A DNA stretch of 39,900 nt from JAFGLP01 sp050014895 (GCA_050014895.1 JBEKCL010000006.1:1-39900), one strand, 5' to 3'. Counted from the first letter of the stretch, positions 7,842 to 16,329 are shown. A program made the numbers and translations. The notes: a model not told the origin generated them from the letters alone.

Positions 7842-9008
7842 TCATTTATGTAGAAGGGACTCCACCAGTGTGATCCAGTAGTCTGCCCCGGTTGTCAGTA
7901 TTTTATCGTTGAAATCGAACTTGGGACGGTGGATCATGCCGTTGGCGGCCGGCATACCGGCGCCGATCGCTATATAGGCGCCCGGTTTGGCCTGCAACAT
8001 GAAGGCGAAATCCTCTGAACCCATTATGAGCGGTATGTTGGTAACGACGTTATCTTTTCCCGCTACGAGTGCGGCGGCGCTTATGGCTTCCTCCATCTCT
8101 TTTGCAGTATTGACCACGGCAGGATAGCGCCGTTCATATTTTATGTTCGTTGTTACACCCATAGATATATCCACGCCTTTCAGCACTTCTTTCATGCGTA
8201 GCTCTATCATGTCCTGGATGTGGGGTTGAAAGTGCCGTGTTGTACCGCGTAATGTCACAGTTTCGGGGATGATGTTGTATGCGGTCCCGCCCTTGATCTC
8301 GGTGACGCTGACCACCGCGCATTCCACCGGGTCGGCGTTGCGGCTGACGATTGTCTGCAACATTGTGATAATGTGCGCTGCTGCCACTATGGGGTCGTGA
8401 CCAATATTAGGCATGGCCGCATGTCCACCGGTACCTCTTATATTGATGTCGAACACGTCGTAGGCCGCCATCATCGGACCGGAGCGGATGGCAAAACTGC
8501 CCTCTGGCAAAATAGGGAAACTGTGCAGTCCGAACACCGAGTCTACGGGGAAACGCTTGAAAAGGCCGTCCTCTATCATTGCCCTTCCGCCGCCTTCGTT
8601 TTCTTCGGCCGGCTGGAAGATAAACTGTACTGTGCCGTTAAATATTCCTTTTGAGGCAAGATATTTTGCCGCTCCCAGCAGCATGGATGTATGCCCGTCG
8701 TGCCCGCAAGCATGCATTTTACCAGGCACGGTGGACTTGTAATCGAGATCATTTTCTTCCTGGATATCCAGCGCATCCATGTCAGCCCGCAATCCGATTG
8801 CCTTTCCTTTCTGCCCTTTGGTCAGTGTGCCGACAACTCCCGTGCGCCCAATTCCACTCGTTACGGCCAGGCCGAACGACTTCAGCTTTTCGGCAACGAA
8901 GGCGGCTGTGTTGTGTTCCTGAAAAGAGGTTTCCGGGTGGGCGTGCAGGTGATGACGCCACTCTTTCATTTCGGATTCTAATGCAGCTGACTTTCTTGAT
9001 TCTACCAT
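7842..9008 (-). CDS. M20 family amidohydrolase (N-acyl-amino-acid/hippurate hydrolase type)
   Basis: A 388-residue cytoplasmic zinc-type hydrolase. Metal-site features are all visible: DMDAL (77-81), MHACGHDGHT with Cys101 and His103, QPAEE at 133-136, GLHSFP with His162, and the C-terminal MGSEDFAF with its late His (MIHRP). The lid dimerisation domain starts at FDINIRGTGGHAAMPN. Relatives cleave N-acetyl or N-benzoyl amino acids, or indole conjugates; the exact substrate cannot be told. A GGAGGT ribosome site sits 7 bases before the ATG. It lies 80 bp downstream of the GH5 gene on the same strand and may be co-transcribed, though no shared pathway is evident. Confidence 0.92.
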   Translation of the reverse strand: MVESRKSAALESEMKEWRHHLHAHPETSFQEHNTAAFVAEKLKSFGLAVTSGIGRTGVVGTLTKGQKGKAIGLRADMDALDIQEENDLDYKSTVPGKMHACGHDGHTSMLLGAAKYLASKGIFNGTVQFIFQPAEENEGGGRAMIEDGLFKRFPVDSVFGLHSFPILPEGSFAIRSGPMMAAYDVFDINIRGTGGHAAMPNIGHDPIVAAAHIITMLQTIVSRNADPVECAVVSVTEIKGGTAYNIIPETVTLRGTTRHFQPHIQDMIELRMKEVLKGVDISMGVTTNIKYERRYPAVVNTAKEMEEAISAAALVAGKDNVVTNIPLIMGSEDFAFMLQAKPGAYIAIGAGMPAANGMIHRPKFDFNDKILTTGADYWITLVESLLHK

Positions 9009-9088
9009 CGCTTAAACCTCCGATGTTCTCATATTGCACCACAAGATTATACTATCCTGCTAACAGCGTCCATATTTCCCGGGTAAAA

Positions 9089-10984
9089 CTATTTTTTAAC
9101 GGGGATCACCTTAACGGAGTGTAAAGCGCGGCCGCTATCTGGCGTGTAAATGAGCAACTGGTTGGCGGCGTCTTTTTCATAGCTGCCATCTGAAACTTCT
9201 ACCTTGTAACCGTCGGGAAACTGAAAATCCGGGACGAAAATCTCCGTTGGCGCCATAATAGCAGTATCATATCTGAATTCGAACTTGAAAATCCGCCTGT
9301 TGATGTCAAAAGAGATGTGGAGCGGTTCACCTGCAACAGCTTTCGGGTATGGTCTGACTATGGCCTTCAACGCGCGCCCGCCGGAGTGTGGATCATCGGG
9401 ATCAGTCTGCTGGTCCCGCCCGAAGATGGAGAAATCCTCCAGGTTCCAATGGTCGCCATAGGCGATGTCGTTGATAGCGCTGTAGGTCCACAGATTGTAG
9501 TTCAGCAGATTGGCATCCAGAGCCCTGAAAATGCGGTCCCAAACCTTCACGTGGTACTTGTAGTCACCTGTGCGGTAAGCCTCCTTCTTGTTCATATCAA
9601 AGCAGATGCCCGTCTCTCCGATGACTGTTGGCATACCTGTGCCCAGCTTCGTGCCGATTTCCTTTAAATGGCGCATCTGGCCGTTGAATGATCTCTGAAT
9701 CATACGCGGTGTGCCGGCAATGATTTTCTTGGTTATCCTGTCGTAGCCCAGGAAGGCATGAAGCCAGGGAACGTAGGACTTTGAAATCCAATGGATTCCC
9801 TCATACCAGTGCGGTTTATATACTGTGTTGGCGGCATCTGTCGTACTCCATGGACGCAGGTCATATTCATCGTTGGGCGGTGTCAGGAAGATTATTGCCC
9901 CGGGATCGATAGAACGGATACCCTCGGCATAGCGGTTGAAAAATGGCCTGATATGGTCGCGGACTAAGTTCACTTTCTGACCATTGACCTTTGTGAAATA
10001 ATCGGGTTGCAGAAGCACAGGCTTCCCGGCATGATCGAAATCCCAGACCCCGTTGGCCTTCCAGACGCAGTCGAAGCCGGTTTTCCAGACCCTCACACCC
10101 TCAGCATTCATGATCCTTTTTTGGATTAGTTTGGGCAGAAAGGCACGCCATACCTCGACCTCCTGGGGAATCCCCGAACCCAGGAGAATGCCCTGGAAGG
10201 CTGTAGGGCAATCTCCGTTTTTGTACTCGTGCCAGGCCATCGAATTGAGATCGGCGCAATCTATATATCCTTTCCATGGTTCATTCATTGTTTCATATCC
10301 CAACACGTGAGGCAGTCCCTTTAACTTCATCGCTACCTGCTTCAAGGCATCTATATAGTGCTGCTGCAGGTATTCCTGTACCGGTACGCCGGCTACCTTT
10401 GTTTTGGGAGCGAAAACGTTTCCGCCGAAAAACAAAGTATACATGGTTGCTGCAGCCAGTTTGTGTGCGTTAGTGGACCAAACCTGGGGTAAGTAATCAT
10501 CGCCACACGCCTGGTGGATAACGGCAGCGCCGGTTACCTGGAAGGCGGTGATATCCATGCCGATGATGTCGAAGGTCCAGGCAGGCGCCCCGTCGCCTCC
10601 TGAAAACCGGCTCCAGACATCCTGGTGCGGGTCAATATAAAGCAGCATGCCGTGTTCACCGGCTTTTTTTACTATTTCGAATATGTAATCCAGGTATTCA
10701 TTATCATAAATTCCGGGTCCACTATGTTCTATCCCTTCCCACGATACAGGGAATCTCAAGAAATTTAATCCCCAGCGTTTCAGCCTGCTGAAATGTTCGT
10801 CGGCTTCTCCCAGGGGAAAAGGTTTGCCGACGAATGAAACAGGGCCGGCATCGAAAAATCTATCAAGTATATGGGTGGACCCGTCGGGACTGCCAGGCAG
10901 CTTGGCATCCAGGTTGGATCCCCGGAGGATCAGCGTCCTGCCTTGATCATCCTTAAAATGTGTGCCGTCTATGGTGATTGCCAC
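9089..10984 (-). CDS. Glycoside hydrolase family 5 protein, steryl-glucosidase/glucosylceramidase-like
   Basis: A 631-residue retaining glycosidase with the GH5 (beta/alpha)8 fold. The acid/base Glu is in ETMNEPW (Glu235) and the nucleophile in PTVIGETG (Glu457); FLRFPVSWEGIE (76-87), YIDPHQDVWSRFSGGDGAPAW (from about 116) and PHWYEG (391-396) supply other active-site residues. Length, the wide spacing between the two glutamates and the small beta-sandwich-like C-terminus (about 540-631) resemble the eukaryotic/bacterial GH5 group acting on glucosylceramide or steryl glucosides more than short cellulases; that placement is inference. There is no signal peptide, so it should act inside the cell. 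It starts at a GTG without a clear ribosome site. It is divergent from the MFS gene at 11149. Confidence 0.88.
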   Translation of the reverse strand: MAITIDGTHFKDDQGRTLILRGSNLDAKLPGSPDGSTHILDRFFDAGPVSFVGKPFPLGEADEHFSRLKRWGLNFLRFPVSWEGIEHSGPGIYDNEYLDYIFEIVKKAGEHGMLLYIDPHQDVWSRFSGGDGAPAWTFDIIGMDITAFQVTGAAVIHQACGDDYLPQVWSTNAHKLAAATMYTLFFGGNVFAPKTKVAGVPVQEYLQQHYIDALKQVAMKLKGLPHVLGYETMNEPWKGYIDCADLNSMAWHEYKNGDCPTAFQGILLGSGIPQEVEVWRAFLPKLIQKRIMNAEGVRVWKTGFDCVWKANGVWDFDHAGKPVLLQPDYFTKVNGQKVNLVRDHIRPFFNRYAEGIRSIDPGAIIFLTPPNDEYDLRPWSTTDAANTVYKPHWYEGIHWISKSYVPWLHAFLGYDRITKKIIAGTPRMIQRSFNGQMRHLKEIGTKLGTGMPTVIGETGICFDMNKKEAYRTGDYKYHVKVWDRIFRALDANLLNYNLWTYSAINDIAYGDHWNLEDFSIFGRDQQTDPDDPHSGGRALKAIVRPYPKAVAGEPLHISFDINRRIFKFEFRYDTAIMAPTEIFVPDFQFPDGYKVEVSDGSYEKDAANQLLIYTPDSGRALHSVKVIPVKK

Positions 10985-11148
10985 AACTCTATTATTCTAC
11001 TTCATTTCACCGCAATCGCTCAGCACTGCTGTAAGTGGATTTCTCGTTCCTCAAAATTGCTCATTTGCGGGATTTTTGCTTCTTTGCTACGAAAGCGGTA
11101 TGTTCACAATTTATATATCTCTGAAAATATGAAATGGCGATATCATAA

Positions 11149-12531
11149 ATGAAGAGCGAGGCGAGCGATAGTGTGAGTAAAGGAGCGGCACTGTTTGTTG
11201 CGGTGCTGGCCTCCTTTCTAACCCCGTTTATAGGGTCCTCGGTCAGTGTGGCTCTGCCTACTATAGATAAAGAATTCGGTCTTGATGCTATTATGCTTGG
11301 CTGGGTGGTAACAGCATACCTCTTGGCTGCCGCAATTTTCCTTGTTCCCTTTGGCAGGTTGGCCGATATAAAGGGCAGAAAGAAGGTTTTCGCCTATGGC
11401 ATAATAATCGACGCTATCGCTTCAATCGGCGCCGCTCTGTCCCCTTCGGGTGTGCTACTTATATGTTTCCGTGTATTACAGGGCATCGGGGGTGCAATGA
11501 TCTTCGGCACCGGAGTTGCGATTGTGACTTCGATCTTTCCTCTGTCGGAGAGAGGTAAGGCGCTCGGAATTAATGCTGCTGCCGTCTACATCGGCCTTTC
11601 TCTGGGACCTCCCGCCAGCGGGTTCCTGACGCAGTATTTGGGCTGGCGCAGTATCTTTTTTCTCGATGCGTTAATAGGTGTCGTGATAATCATCGCCGTT
11701 TTCTGGAAGTTGAAAGGGGAATGGGCTGGAGCGAAGGGTGAGAAGTTCGATTGGATAGGTTCTGTAATCTATGGTGTTACTCTTTTGGCAATCATGTATG
11801 GATTTACACTTCTGCCTGACTTATGTGGTCTGGGATTGGTGGCCGTTGGAGTTGCCTGTCTGGTAGCTTTTATCCTGTGGGAGAACAGAGTCAAGAGCCC
11901 TGTGTTGCATATGGACCTCTTTAAAAAAAGCACGGTTTTTTCAATGTCTAATCTGGCTGCATTAATCAACTATAGCGCTACATTCGGCATAAGCTTCCTT
12001 TTGAGCCTGTACCTGCAGTATATAAAAGGGTTCAGCCCTGAAATTACAGGCCTTATCCTCGTAATGCAGCCTGTAATGATGGCGGCGCTGTCTCCGATTG
12101 CAGGACGGCTTTCTGACAGGATACAGCCGCGGTTGATTGCAACAATAGGTATGGCCCTGACCACCGTAGGGCTTGTTATGCTCGTCTTCCTTGATCAAAA
12201 TACAAATGTGGGCTTTGTTATTGCCAGTCTGTTCATTGTGGGCATTGGTTTTGGTCTATTTTCTTCACCCAATACCAATGCAGTCATGTCATCCGTGGAA
12301 AAACAATTCTATGGGGTGGCCTCGGGAACACTGGCTACCATGCGCCTGGTTGGCCAGATGCTAAGCCTGGGAATTGTCATGATCATGTTCGCCCTATTCA
12401 TCGGGCAGGTCCAGATATTGCCTCAGAGCTATCCGGCTTTCCTGACAAGTAGCAGGACGGCCTTCATCGTTTTCGCGATTCTTTGCTTCGGTGGCATCTT
12501 TGCCTCGCTTGCCAGGGGCAAATCGAGATAG
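11149..12531 (+). CDS. MFS transporter, DHA2 (EmrB/QacA) drug:H+ antiporter type
   Basis: A 460-residue multi-span exporter. Near the N-terminus are the DHA2 hallmark SSVSVALPTIDKEFGL, WVVTAYLLAAAIF and motif A GRLADIKGRKKVF (about 67-79), with motif C-like GLSLGPPASGFLTQYLGWRSIFFLD later. The hydrophobicity pattern fits 12-14 helices. These proteins usually export lipophilic cations or antibiotics; here the substrate is unknown. Its start ATG has no strong Shine-Dalgarno. Another MFS gene follows after 69 bp, so the two may be co-transcribed. Confidence 0.92.
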   Translation: MKSEASDSVSKGAALFVAVLASFLTPFIGSSVSVALPTIDKEFGLDAIMLGWVVTAYLLAAAIFLVPFGRLADIKGRKKVFAYGIIIDAIASIGAALSPSGVLLICFRVLQGIGGAMIFGTGVAIVTSIFPLSERGKALGINAAAVYIGLSLGPPASGFLTQYLGWRSIFFLDALIGVVIIIAVFWKLKGEWAGAKGEKFDWIGSVIYGVTLLAIMYGFTLLPDLCGLGLVAVGVACLVAFILWENRVKSPVLHMDLFKKSTVFSMSNLAALINYSATFGISFLLSLYLQYIKGFSPEITGLILVMQPVMMAALSPIAGRLSDRIQPRLIATIGMALTTVGLVMLVFLDQNTNVGFVIASLFIVGIGFGLFSSPNTNAVMSSVEKQFYGVASGTLATMRLVGQMLSLGIVMIMFALFIGQVQILPQSYPAFLTSSRTAFIVFAILCFGGIFASLARGKSR

Positions 12532-12600
12532 GTCGGGATCGGCCCCCGGCCTCAACAGATTTTTGTAAGCCGGCGGTAGCTTTCGGCTTCAATTCCTCCT

Positions 12601-13932
12601 ATGCAGCCATGTTGTATTAAAATATACGGGATGTCTGGACAAAACAACACCTCGGCAACCGAAGCCTCCAAAGATCCCACCGGGCTGGCGCGTGTCTTTC
12701 GGGCGTTGCGCTCACGAAATTACCGCCTATTTTTCATCGGGCAAGGCATATCACTGATAGGGACCTGGATGCAGCAGGTGGCTATGAGCTGGCTCGTCTA
12801 TAGTCTGACTAATTCAGCTTTCCTATTAGGCGTGGTCTCATTTTCCGGCCTGATTTGCAACTTTGTGGTAGCGCCGTTTGCGGGAGTGTTCGTAGACAGG
12901 TTGAACCGTCATCGTATTCTATTAGTGACGCAATCGCTTGCCATGGTCCAGGCTTTAATACTGGCAACTGTCGTTCTTACAGGTCAGGCAGCCGTGTGGA
13001 ACCTTATTGTCTTGAGCATGGCGCTGGGGACCATTAATGCACTTGACATGCCCACTCGCCAGTCTTTCGTGGTCGAGATGGTGGAAGACAGGGAAGACCT
13101 GAGCAATGCCATAGCACTCAACTCCTCCCTTTTTAACAGTGCCAGGTTGATCGGCCCCACGGTAGCGGGCATACTGGTTGCTACTATCGGCGAAGGGCTG
13201 TGTTTTCTTATAAACGGCCTGAGTTTCATCGCCGTTATTGCATGCTTACTTGCTATGACCTTAACGCCAAAAGGACCCTCTATCCAGCATTCCGATTTCG
13301 TTAAAGGTATGAAAGAAGGAATAAGCTATTCTTTTGGTTTTCTCCCCATACGGTATATTGTCCTGCTTCTTACCTATTCCAGCCTGGTAGCGATGCCTTA
13401 CGCCATATTATTGCCCGTTTTTGCCAAAGATGTGCTGCATGGCGGTGCAAGCACCCTGGGTTTCCTTACAACAGGTGTGGGTACCGGGGCGTTGGTAGGG
13501 GCTATTTACATGGCCTCCCGCAAAAATGTCCTGGGACTGGGGAAAATTATCGTATGGGCAAGTTTCTTATTTGGGCTTGGGCTCATCCTTGTGTCTTTCA
13601 CGAGCATGTTGTGGCTCTCAATGCTTACTATGTCTCTTGCGGGTTTTGGGATGGTGTCTATGATGGCTTCTTGTAATACGTTCCTTCAGTCTATGGCAGA
13701 TGACGATAAACGGGGGCGTGTAATGAGCTTCTATGTTATGGCATTTTTGGGGCTTTCGCCCTTCGGAAGCTTGCTTTATGGAGGATTAGCAAATACCATC
13801 GGCACGCCTTTGACTTTTCTCATTGGCGGGGCTCTCTGTATAGTCGGAGCAGCGGTATTTGCCTGGAAGTTTTCATCAATCAGAGGCCAGGTACACGAGG
13901 CCTATGTCAAGAAAGGTATTCTAACCAAATAA
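12601..13932 (+). CDS. MFS transporter, EntS/MFS_3 type
   Basis: A protein of up to 443 residues with about 12 helices. The first loop region ALRSRNYRLFFIGQGISLIGTWMQQVAMSWLVYSLT and the following FAGVFVDRLNRHRILLVTQ are the diagnostic MFS_3 (enterobactin-exporter-like) sequences, and NALDMPTRQSFVVEMV is equally typical. Family members export siderophores or macrolides, but many are uncharacterised. Two starts are plausible: ATG 12601 (a pyrimidine-rich stretch, not a ribosome site, precedes it) or ATG 12631 (MSGQNNTSA). A strong hairpin follows 30 bp after the stop. Confidence 0.92.
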   Translation: MQPCCIKIYGMSGQNNTSATEASKDPTGLARVFRALRSRNYRLFFIGQGISLIGTWMQQVAMSWLVYSLTNSAFLLGVVSFSGLICNFVVAPFAGVFVDRLNRHRILLVTQSLAMVQALILATVVLTGQAAVWNLIVLSMALGTINALDMPTRQSFVVEMVEDREDLSNAIALNSSLFNSARLIGPTVAGILVATIGEGLCFLINGLSFIAVIACLLAMTLTPKGPSIQHSDFVKGMKEGISYSFGFLPIRYIVLLLTYSSLVAMPYAILLPVFAKDVLHGGASTLGFLTTGVGTGALVGAIYMASRKNVLGLGKIIVWASFLFGLGLILVSFTSMLWLSMLTMSLAGFGMVSMMASCNTFLQSMADDDKRGRVMSFYVMAFLGLSPFGSLLYGGLANTIGTPLTFLIGGALCIVGAAVFAWKFSSIRGQVHEAYVKKGILTK

Positions 13933-13961
13933 TGCCGTATACGACCTTACAAAAACAAATG

Positions 13962-13991
13962 AAGCAAAGGCAGCACTCGCTGCCTTTGCTT
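13962..13991. terminator. Perfect 13-bp hairpin between convergent genes
   Basis: Arms AAGCAAAGGCAGC and GCTGCCTTTGCTT flank a 4-base loop (ACTC). The MFS gene ends upstream and the DUF5679 gene ends on the other strand. On the minus strand the hairpin is followed by a T-rich stretch (CATTTGTTTTTG), so it most clearly terminates DUF5679 and may act in both directions. Confidence 0.75.
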
Positions 13992-14015
13992 CCCAAATGT
14001 TAGCTTATACCGTGT

Positions 14016-14156
14016 TTATGCTTTGCCGATGCGGAACATCTTGGTGCCGCATTTTGCGCAGACGCCCTGAGTTGCCGGTTTGCCATTCTTCATTTTGATG
14101 GCCTTGGCGTTTTTCATTTCCCTCTTGGCCCTGCATTTCATACAATAAGCTTCCAT
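14016..14156 (-). CDS. DUF5679 zinc-ribbon mini-protein (46 aa)
   Basis: A short reading frame found by reading the minus strand: 46 residues starting MEAYCMKCRAKREMKN and ending in GTKMFRIGKA. Cys5-X2-Cys8 and Cys33-X2-Cys36 form a single zinc ribbon, and the middle (KMKNGKPATQGVC) is the hallmark of DUF5679. The protein is basic. Proteins of this family are small and often near ribosomal or topoisomerase genes in other bacteria; their role is not known to me. AGGAGG precedes the ATG by 7 bases, and a good promoter (TTGACA-17-TATTCT) and terminator frame the gene, so it is a monocistronic, probably well-expressed unit. Confidence 0.9.
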   Translation of the reverse strand: MEAYCMKCRAKREMKNAKAIKMKNGKPATQGVCAKCGTKMFRIGKA

Positions 14157-14183
14157 GAATTTACCTCCTACGTATTTACGATT

Positions 14184-14212
14184 AGAATAGTTGATTGTTT
14201 GAAGCTTGTCAA
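14184..14212 (-). promoter_or_regulatory. Promoter of the DUF5679 gene
   Basis: Consensus -35 TTGACA (14207-14212, minus strand) and -10 TATTCT (14184-14189) with a 17-bp spacer, about 28 bp before the start codon. Confidence 0.7.
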
Positions 14213-14382
14213 GTAGGCTGCCACGTTTGACGCAAATATAAATGCAAAAATTTTACTAATTTGATCGTAAAATAGTCCTAAAAAAGCAGTAAAAATTTCT
14301 ACAGGCGACTGTCAAGTAAGACAACATGCACCACCAGTATGGGGATTATTCGTCAGCGCCGGTTTATTTCTGCGCGTAGTTA

Positions 14383-14412
14383 TTGCCAGCCGGAGCGTCT
14401 TTTTTCTATAAT
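14383..14412 (+). promoter_or_regulatory. Promoter of the kinase-like/dCMP deaminase operon
   Basis: TTGCCA (14383-14388) and a perfect TATAAT (14407-14412) with an 18-bp spacer, 44 bp before the ATG at 14457. Confidence 0.65.
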
Positions 14413-14456
14413 GGGCTGTTGCTTAGTATGCATTATTTATTAACGGTGCTTGCCCC

Positions 14457-14996
14457 ATGAAAGTAGTTGCGCTGGTGGGTATGCCCGGTTCGGGTAAATC
14501 TGAAGTGGCGAAGGTCTTTGCATCCAATGGGTATAAGACCGTCAGGTTTGGCGATGTGACTGACGATGAAGTTAAAAAGCGCGGCCTTGAATTGAATGAA
14601 AAAAATGAGAAATCGGTCAGGGAGGAGATGAGGGCGTTGCATGGAATGGCGGCTTATGCTGTTCTGAACCTGCCGAGAATTCAAGCGGCTCTCAAATCAT
14701 CCGATGTTGTCCTGGATGGTTTATACTCATGGGAAGAGTATAAGTATTTAGTTCAAGAACTCGGTAATAAGTTTGAGATCATAGCTGTCTGGGCGCCGCC
14801 CCAGTTACGGTATTCACGATTGAAACAGAGAAAAATCAGGCCGCTTTCTCAGGAGCAGGCTAAAGCCAGGGATTTCGCTGAGATCGAGAATGTTAACAAG
14901 GGTGGTCCGATTGCTATGGCGGATTATACGATTAAAAATGACTCTACTCTGGAGTCGCTGGTAGCTCAGACTAATAACATAATAAAGGCAATGTAA
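14457..14996 (+). CDS. P-loop kinase-like protein (UPF0200/dephospho-CoA-kinase-like)
   Basis: A 179-residue P-loop NTPase with Walker A GMPGSGKS (8-15). FGDVTDDEVKKRGLELNEKN after it, a central DVVLDGLYSWEEYKYL (second acidic/DG motif) and a RYSRLKQRKIRPLSQEQAKARDFAEIE lid-like segment resemble the archaeal UPF0200 group and adenylate or dephospho-CoA kinases. The phosphate acceptor is unknown. Its TAA shares a base with the ATG of the dCMP deaminase gene, so the two are a coupled operon. That coupling makes a nucleotide-related substrate attractive, but this is inference only. Confidence 0.8.
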   Translation: MKVVALVGMPGSGKSEVAKVFASNGYKTVRFGDVTDDEVKKRGLELNEKNEKSVREEMRALHGMAAYAVLNLPRIQAALKSSDVVLDGLYSWEEYKYLVQELGNKFEIIAVWAPPQLRYSRLKQRKIRPLSQEQAKARDFAEIENVNKGGPIAMADYTIKNDSTLESLVAQTNNIIKAM

Positions 14997-15478
14997 TGAA
15001 AAAAATCGCTAGACCCTCACTGGATGAATATTTCCTTAAAATAGCCTGTGTTGTTGCTGAAAGGGCCACTTGCAAGCGCCATCACGTCGGTGCGGTTGCA
15101 GTAAGGGATAAACATATTTTATCCACCGGCTACAATGGTGCTGCCGCCGGCGTCAAAGACTGCCTGGAACTCGGCTGTCTTAGAGACGAGTTGAAAATAC
15201 CCTCCGGGAAAATGCACGAAATATGCCGCGGTATTCATGCCGAGCAAAATGCCATCATCCAGGCGTCACTACATGGCGTCAGCCTGGAGGGTGCAACACT
15301 GTACTGCACGCATAGCCCGTGTATACTGTGCGCTAAAATGATCGTCAATGCCCGCATCAAACGCTTTGTCACATTTGGAAAATATGCGGATGATGCCTTC
15401 ATAGAACTGTTTAAGGAAGCCGGTGTTAAATACGAGGTGAAAGCGAAGCCGTCTTCCGCCATTACGTACCTTGATTAG
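14996..15478 (+). CDS. Deoxycytidylate (dCMP) deaminase
   Basis: A 160-residue zinc enzyme converting dCMP to dUMP, the substrate for thymidylate synthase (a ThyX is encoded at 26.1-26.7 kb). The catalytic zinc site is seen as HAEQNAI (His81, Glu83) and SPCILCAKM (Cys109, Cys112). RHHVGAVAVRDKHILSTGYNGA and CHS-type CTHSPC are typical of the ComEB/dCMP deaminase family, and the extra cysteines around residues 56-77 match the second structural zinc region of the family. Starts one base inside the preceding gene. Confidence 0.93.
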   Translation: MKKIARPSLDEYFLKIACVVAERATCKRHHVGAVAVRDKHILSTGYNGAAAGVKDCLELGCLRDELKIPSGKMHEICRGIHAEQNAIIQASLHGVSLEGATLYCTHSPCILCAKMIVNARIKRFVTFGKYADDAFIELFKEAGVKYEVKAKPSSAITYLD

Positions 15479-15498
15479 ACTCAGGTTGGGAAATTTGC

Positions 15499-15705
15499 AT
15501 GCGGGAATGTAAAGCAGATGGCAATAAGGCGAAATGCAATTGTACGTACGAGCCCTGCCCGCGTAAAGGTATATGCTGCGAATGTATAAAGTATCACTGG
15601 GATTCCGATGAATTACCTGCCTGTTTCTTTCCGCCGGAGGTTGAGCGCACATATGACCGCTCCGTGGAAAGGTTTATTGCTATCCATCAAAAGAAACGCA
15701 GCTGA
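15499..15705 (+). CDS. DUF6485 family Cys-rich protein
   Basis: A 68-residue soluble protein with seven cysteines: Cys4, CNC (14-16) in the stretch KCNCTYEPCPRKGICCECIKYHW, and Cys43 in LPACFFPPEVERTYDRSVERF. The pattern is the DUF6485 family seen in anaerobes. The clustered cysteines suggest a metal or Fe-S site, but the function is unknown to me. It follows the dCMP deaminase by 20 bp on the same strand and could belong to that operon, though it has no obvious ribosome site (TTGGGAAATTTGC). Confidence 0.85.
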   Translation: MRECKADGNKAKCNCTYEPCPRKGICCECIKYHWDSDELPACFFPPEVERTYDRSVERFIAIHQKKRS

Positions 15706-15774
15706 CGTCACAGGTTGGGCTTGTTGCTGAGGCCCGGCATGACCTCCTGTATATTGTTGATTCTTCCCATTTGC

Positions 15775-16308
15775 TCATGTGTGCCCGTTTTCCAGGCTAT
15801 ATATGCACCCGCAGTAGTTTTGGCGGTAAAGGTCCCATTCCCTGGCCATTCCGACAGCCTTTTTAAATCCTTCTTTTTTCTTAAAGTCCCTGGCCATGAA
15901 TTTATCCCCACCTACCTCTGCGCCTATGGCATTAATAATAAGTGCTGACTTGTGCGGGCTAATGGTAAGGGTAGACGTAAAGGCATCGTATCCTTTTTCC
16001 AGCATGAATTCATAGGATTTCTGCAGCCTGACATGATAGCAGATAGTACAGCGCTTGCCCCCTTCCGGTTCATGTTTGAGGGTTTCCGTGTATGAGAGCC
16101 ACGCTGCTGGATCGTACGGGCCTTCGATAAGCTCAAAACCCAGGTGTCCGGCCGTTTTCCCGGCTGCTTCCAGCCTTCGGTAATACTCGCTCTCAGGGTA
16201 TATATTTGGGTTGTAGAAATAGCCGGTTACCCGGTGGTTTTCGGATAGGAGCACACTGGCGGCGCCTGCCGCACAGACACCGCAACAGACGTGCAAAATT
16301 ACTTTCAT
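15775..16308 (-). CDS. queH: Epoxyqueuosine reductase QueH
   Basis: A 177-residue enzyme for the last step of queuosine tRNA modification, the reduction of epoxyqueuosine, non-homologous to QueG. The family's cysteine sets are all visible: LHVCCGVCA (Cys8, Cys9, Cys12), RCTICYHVRL (Cys87, Cys90) and NYCGCIYS (Cys166, Cys168). Also typical are YFYNPNIYPESEYYRRL and STLTISPHKS. It lies 21 bp downstream of the crotonase gene on the same strand, probably co-transcribed, with no functional link that I can see. No other queuosine gene is in the window, so the cell may salvage or make the precursor elsewhere. Confidence 0.93.
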   Translation of the reverse strand: MKVILHVCCGVCAAGAASVLLSENHRVTGYFYNPNIYPESEYYRRLEAAGKTAGHLGFELIEGPYDPAAWLSYTETLKHEPEGGKRCTICYHVRLQKSYEFMLEKGYDAFTSTLTISPHKSALIINAIGAEVGGDKFMARDFKKKEGFKKAVGMAREWDLYRQNYCGCIYSLENGHT

Positions 16309-16329
16309 AAGCGCTGGATCCGGCGGACT

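Larger units (their letters stand above)
14157..14456. other. 300-bp divergent intergenic region
   Basis: Holds the two outward promoters listed separately and, between them, an AT-rich stretch with an inverted repeat ATTTTAC (14250-14256) / GTAAAAT (14267-14273). I see no reading frame or RNA gene in it. Confidence 0.6.
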
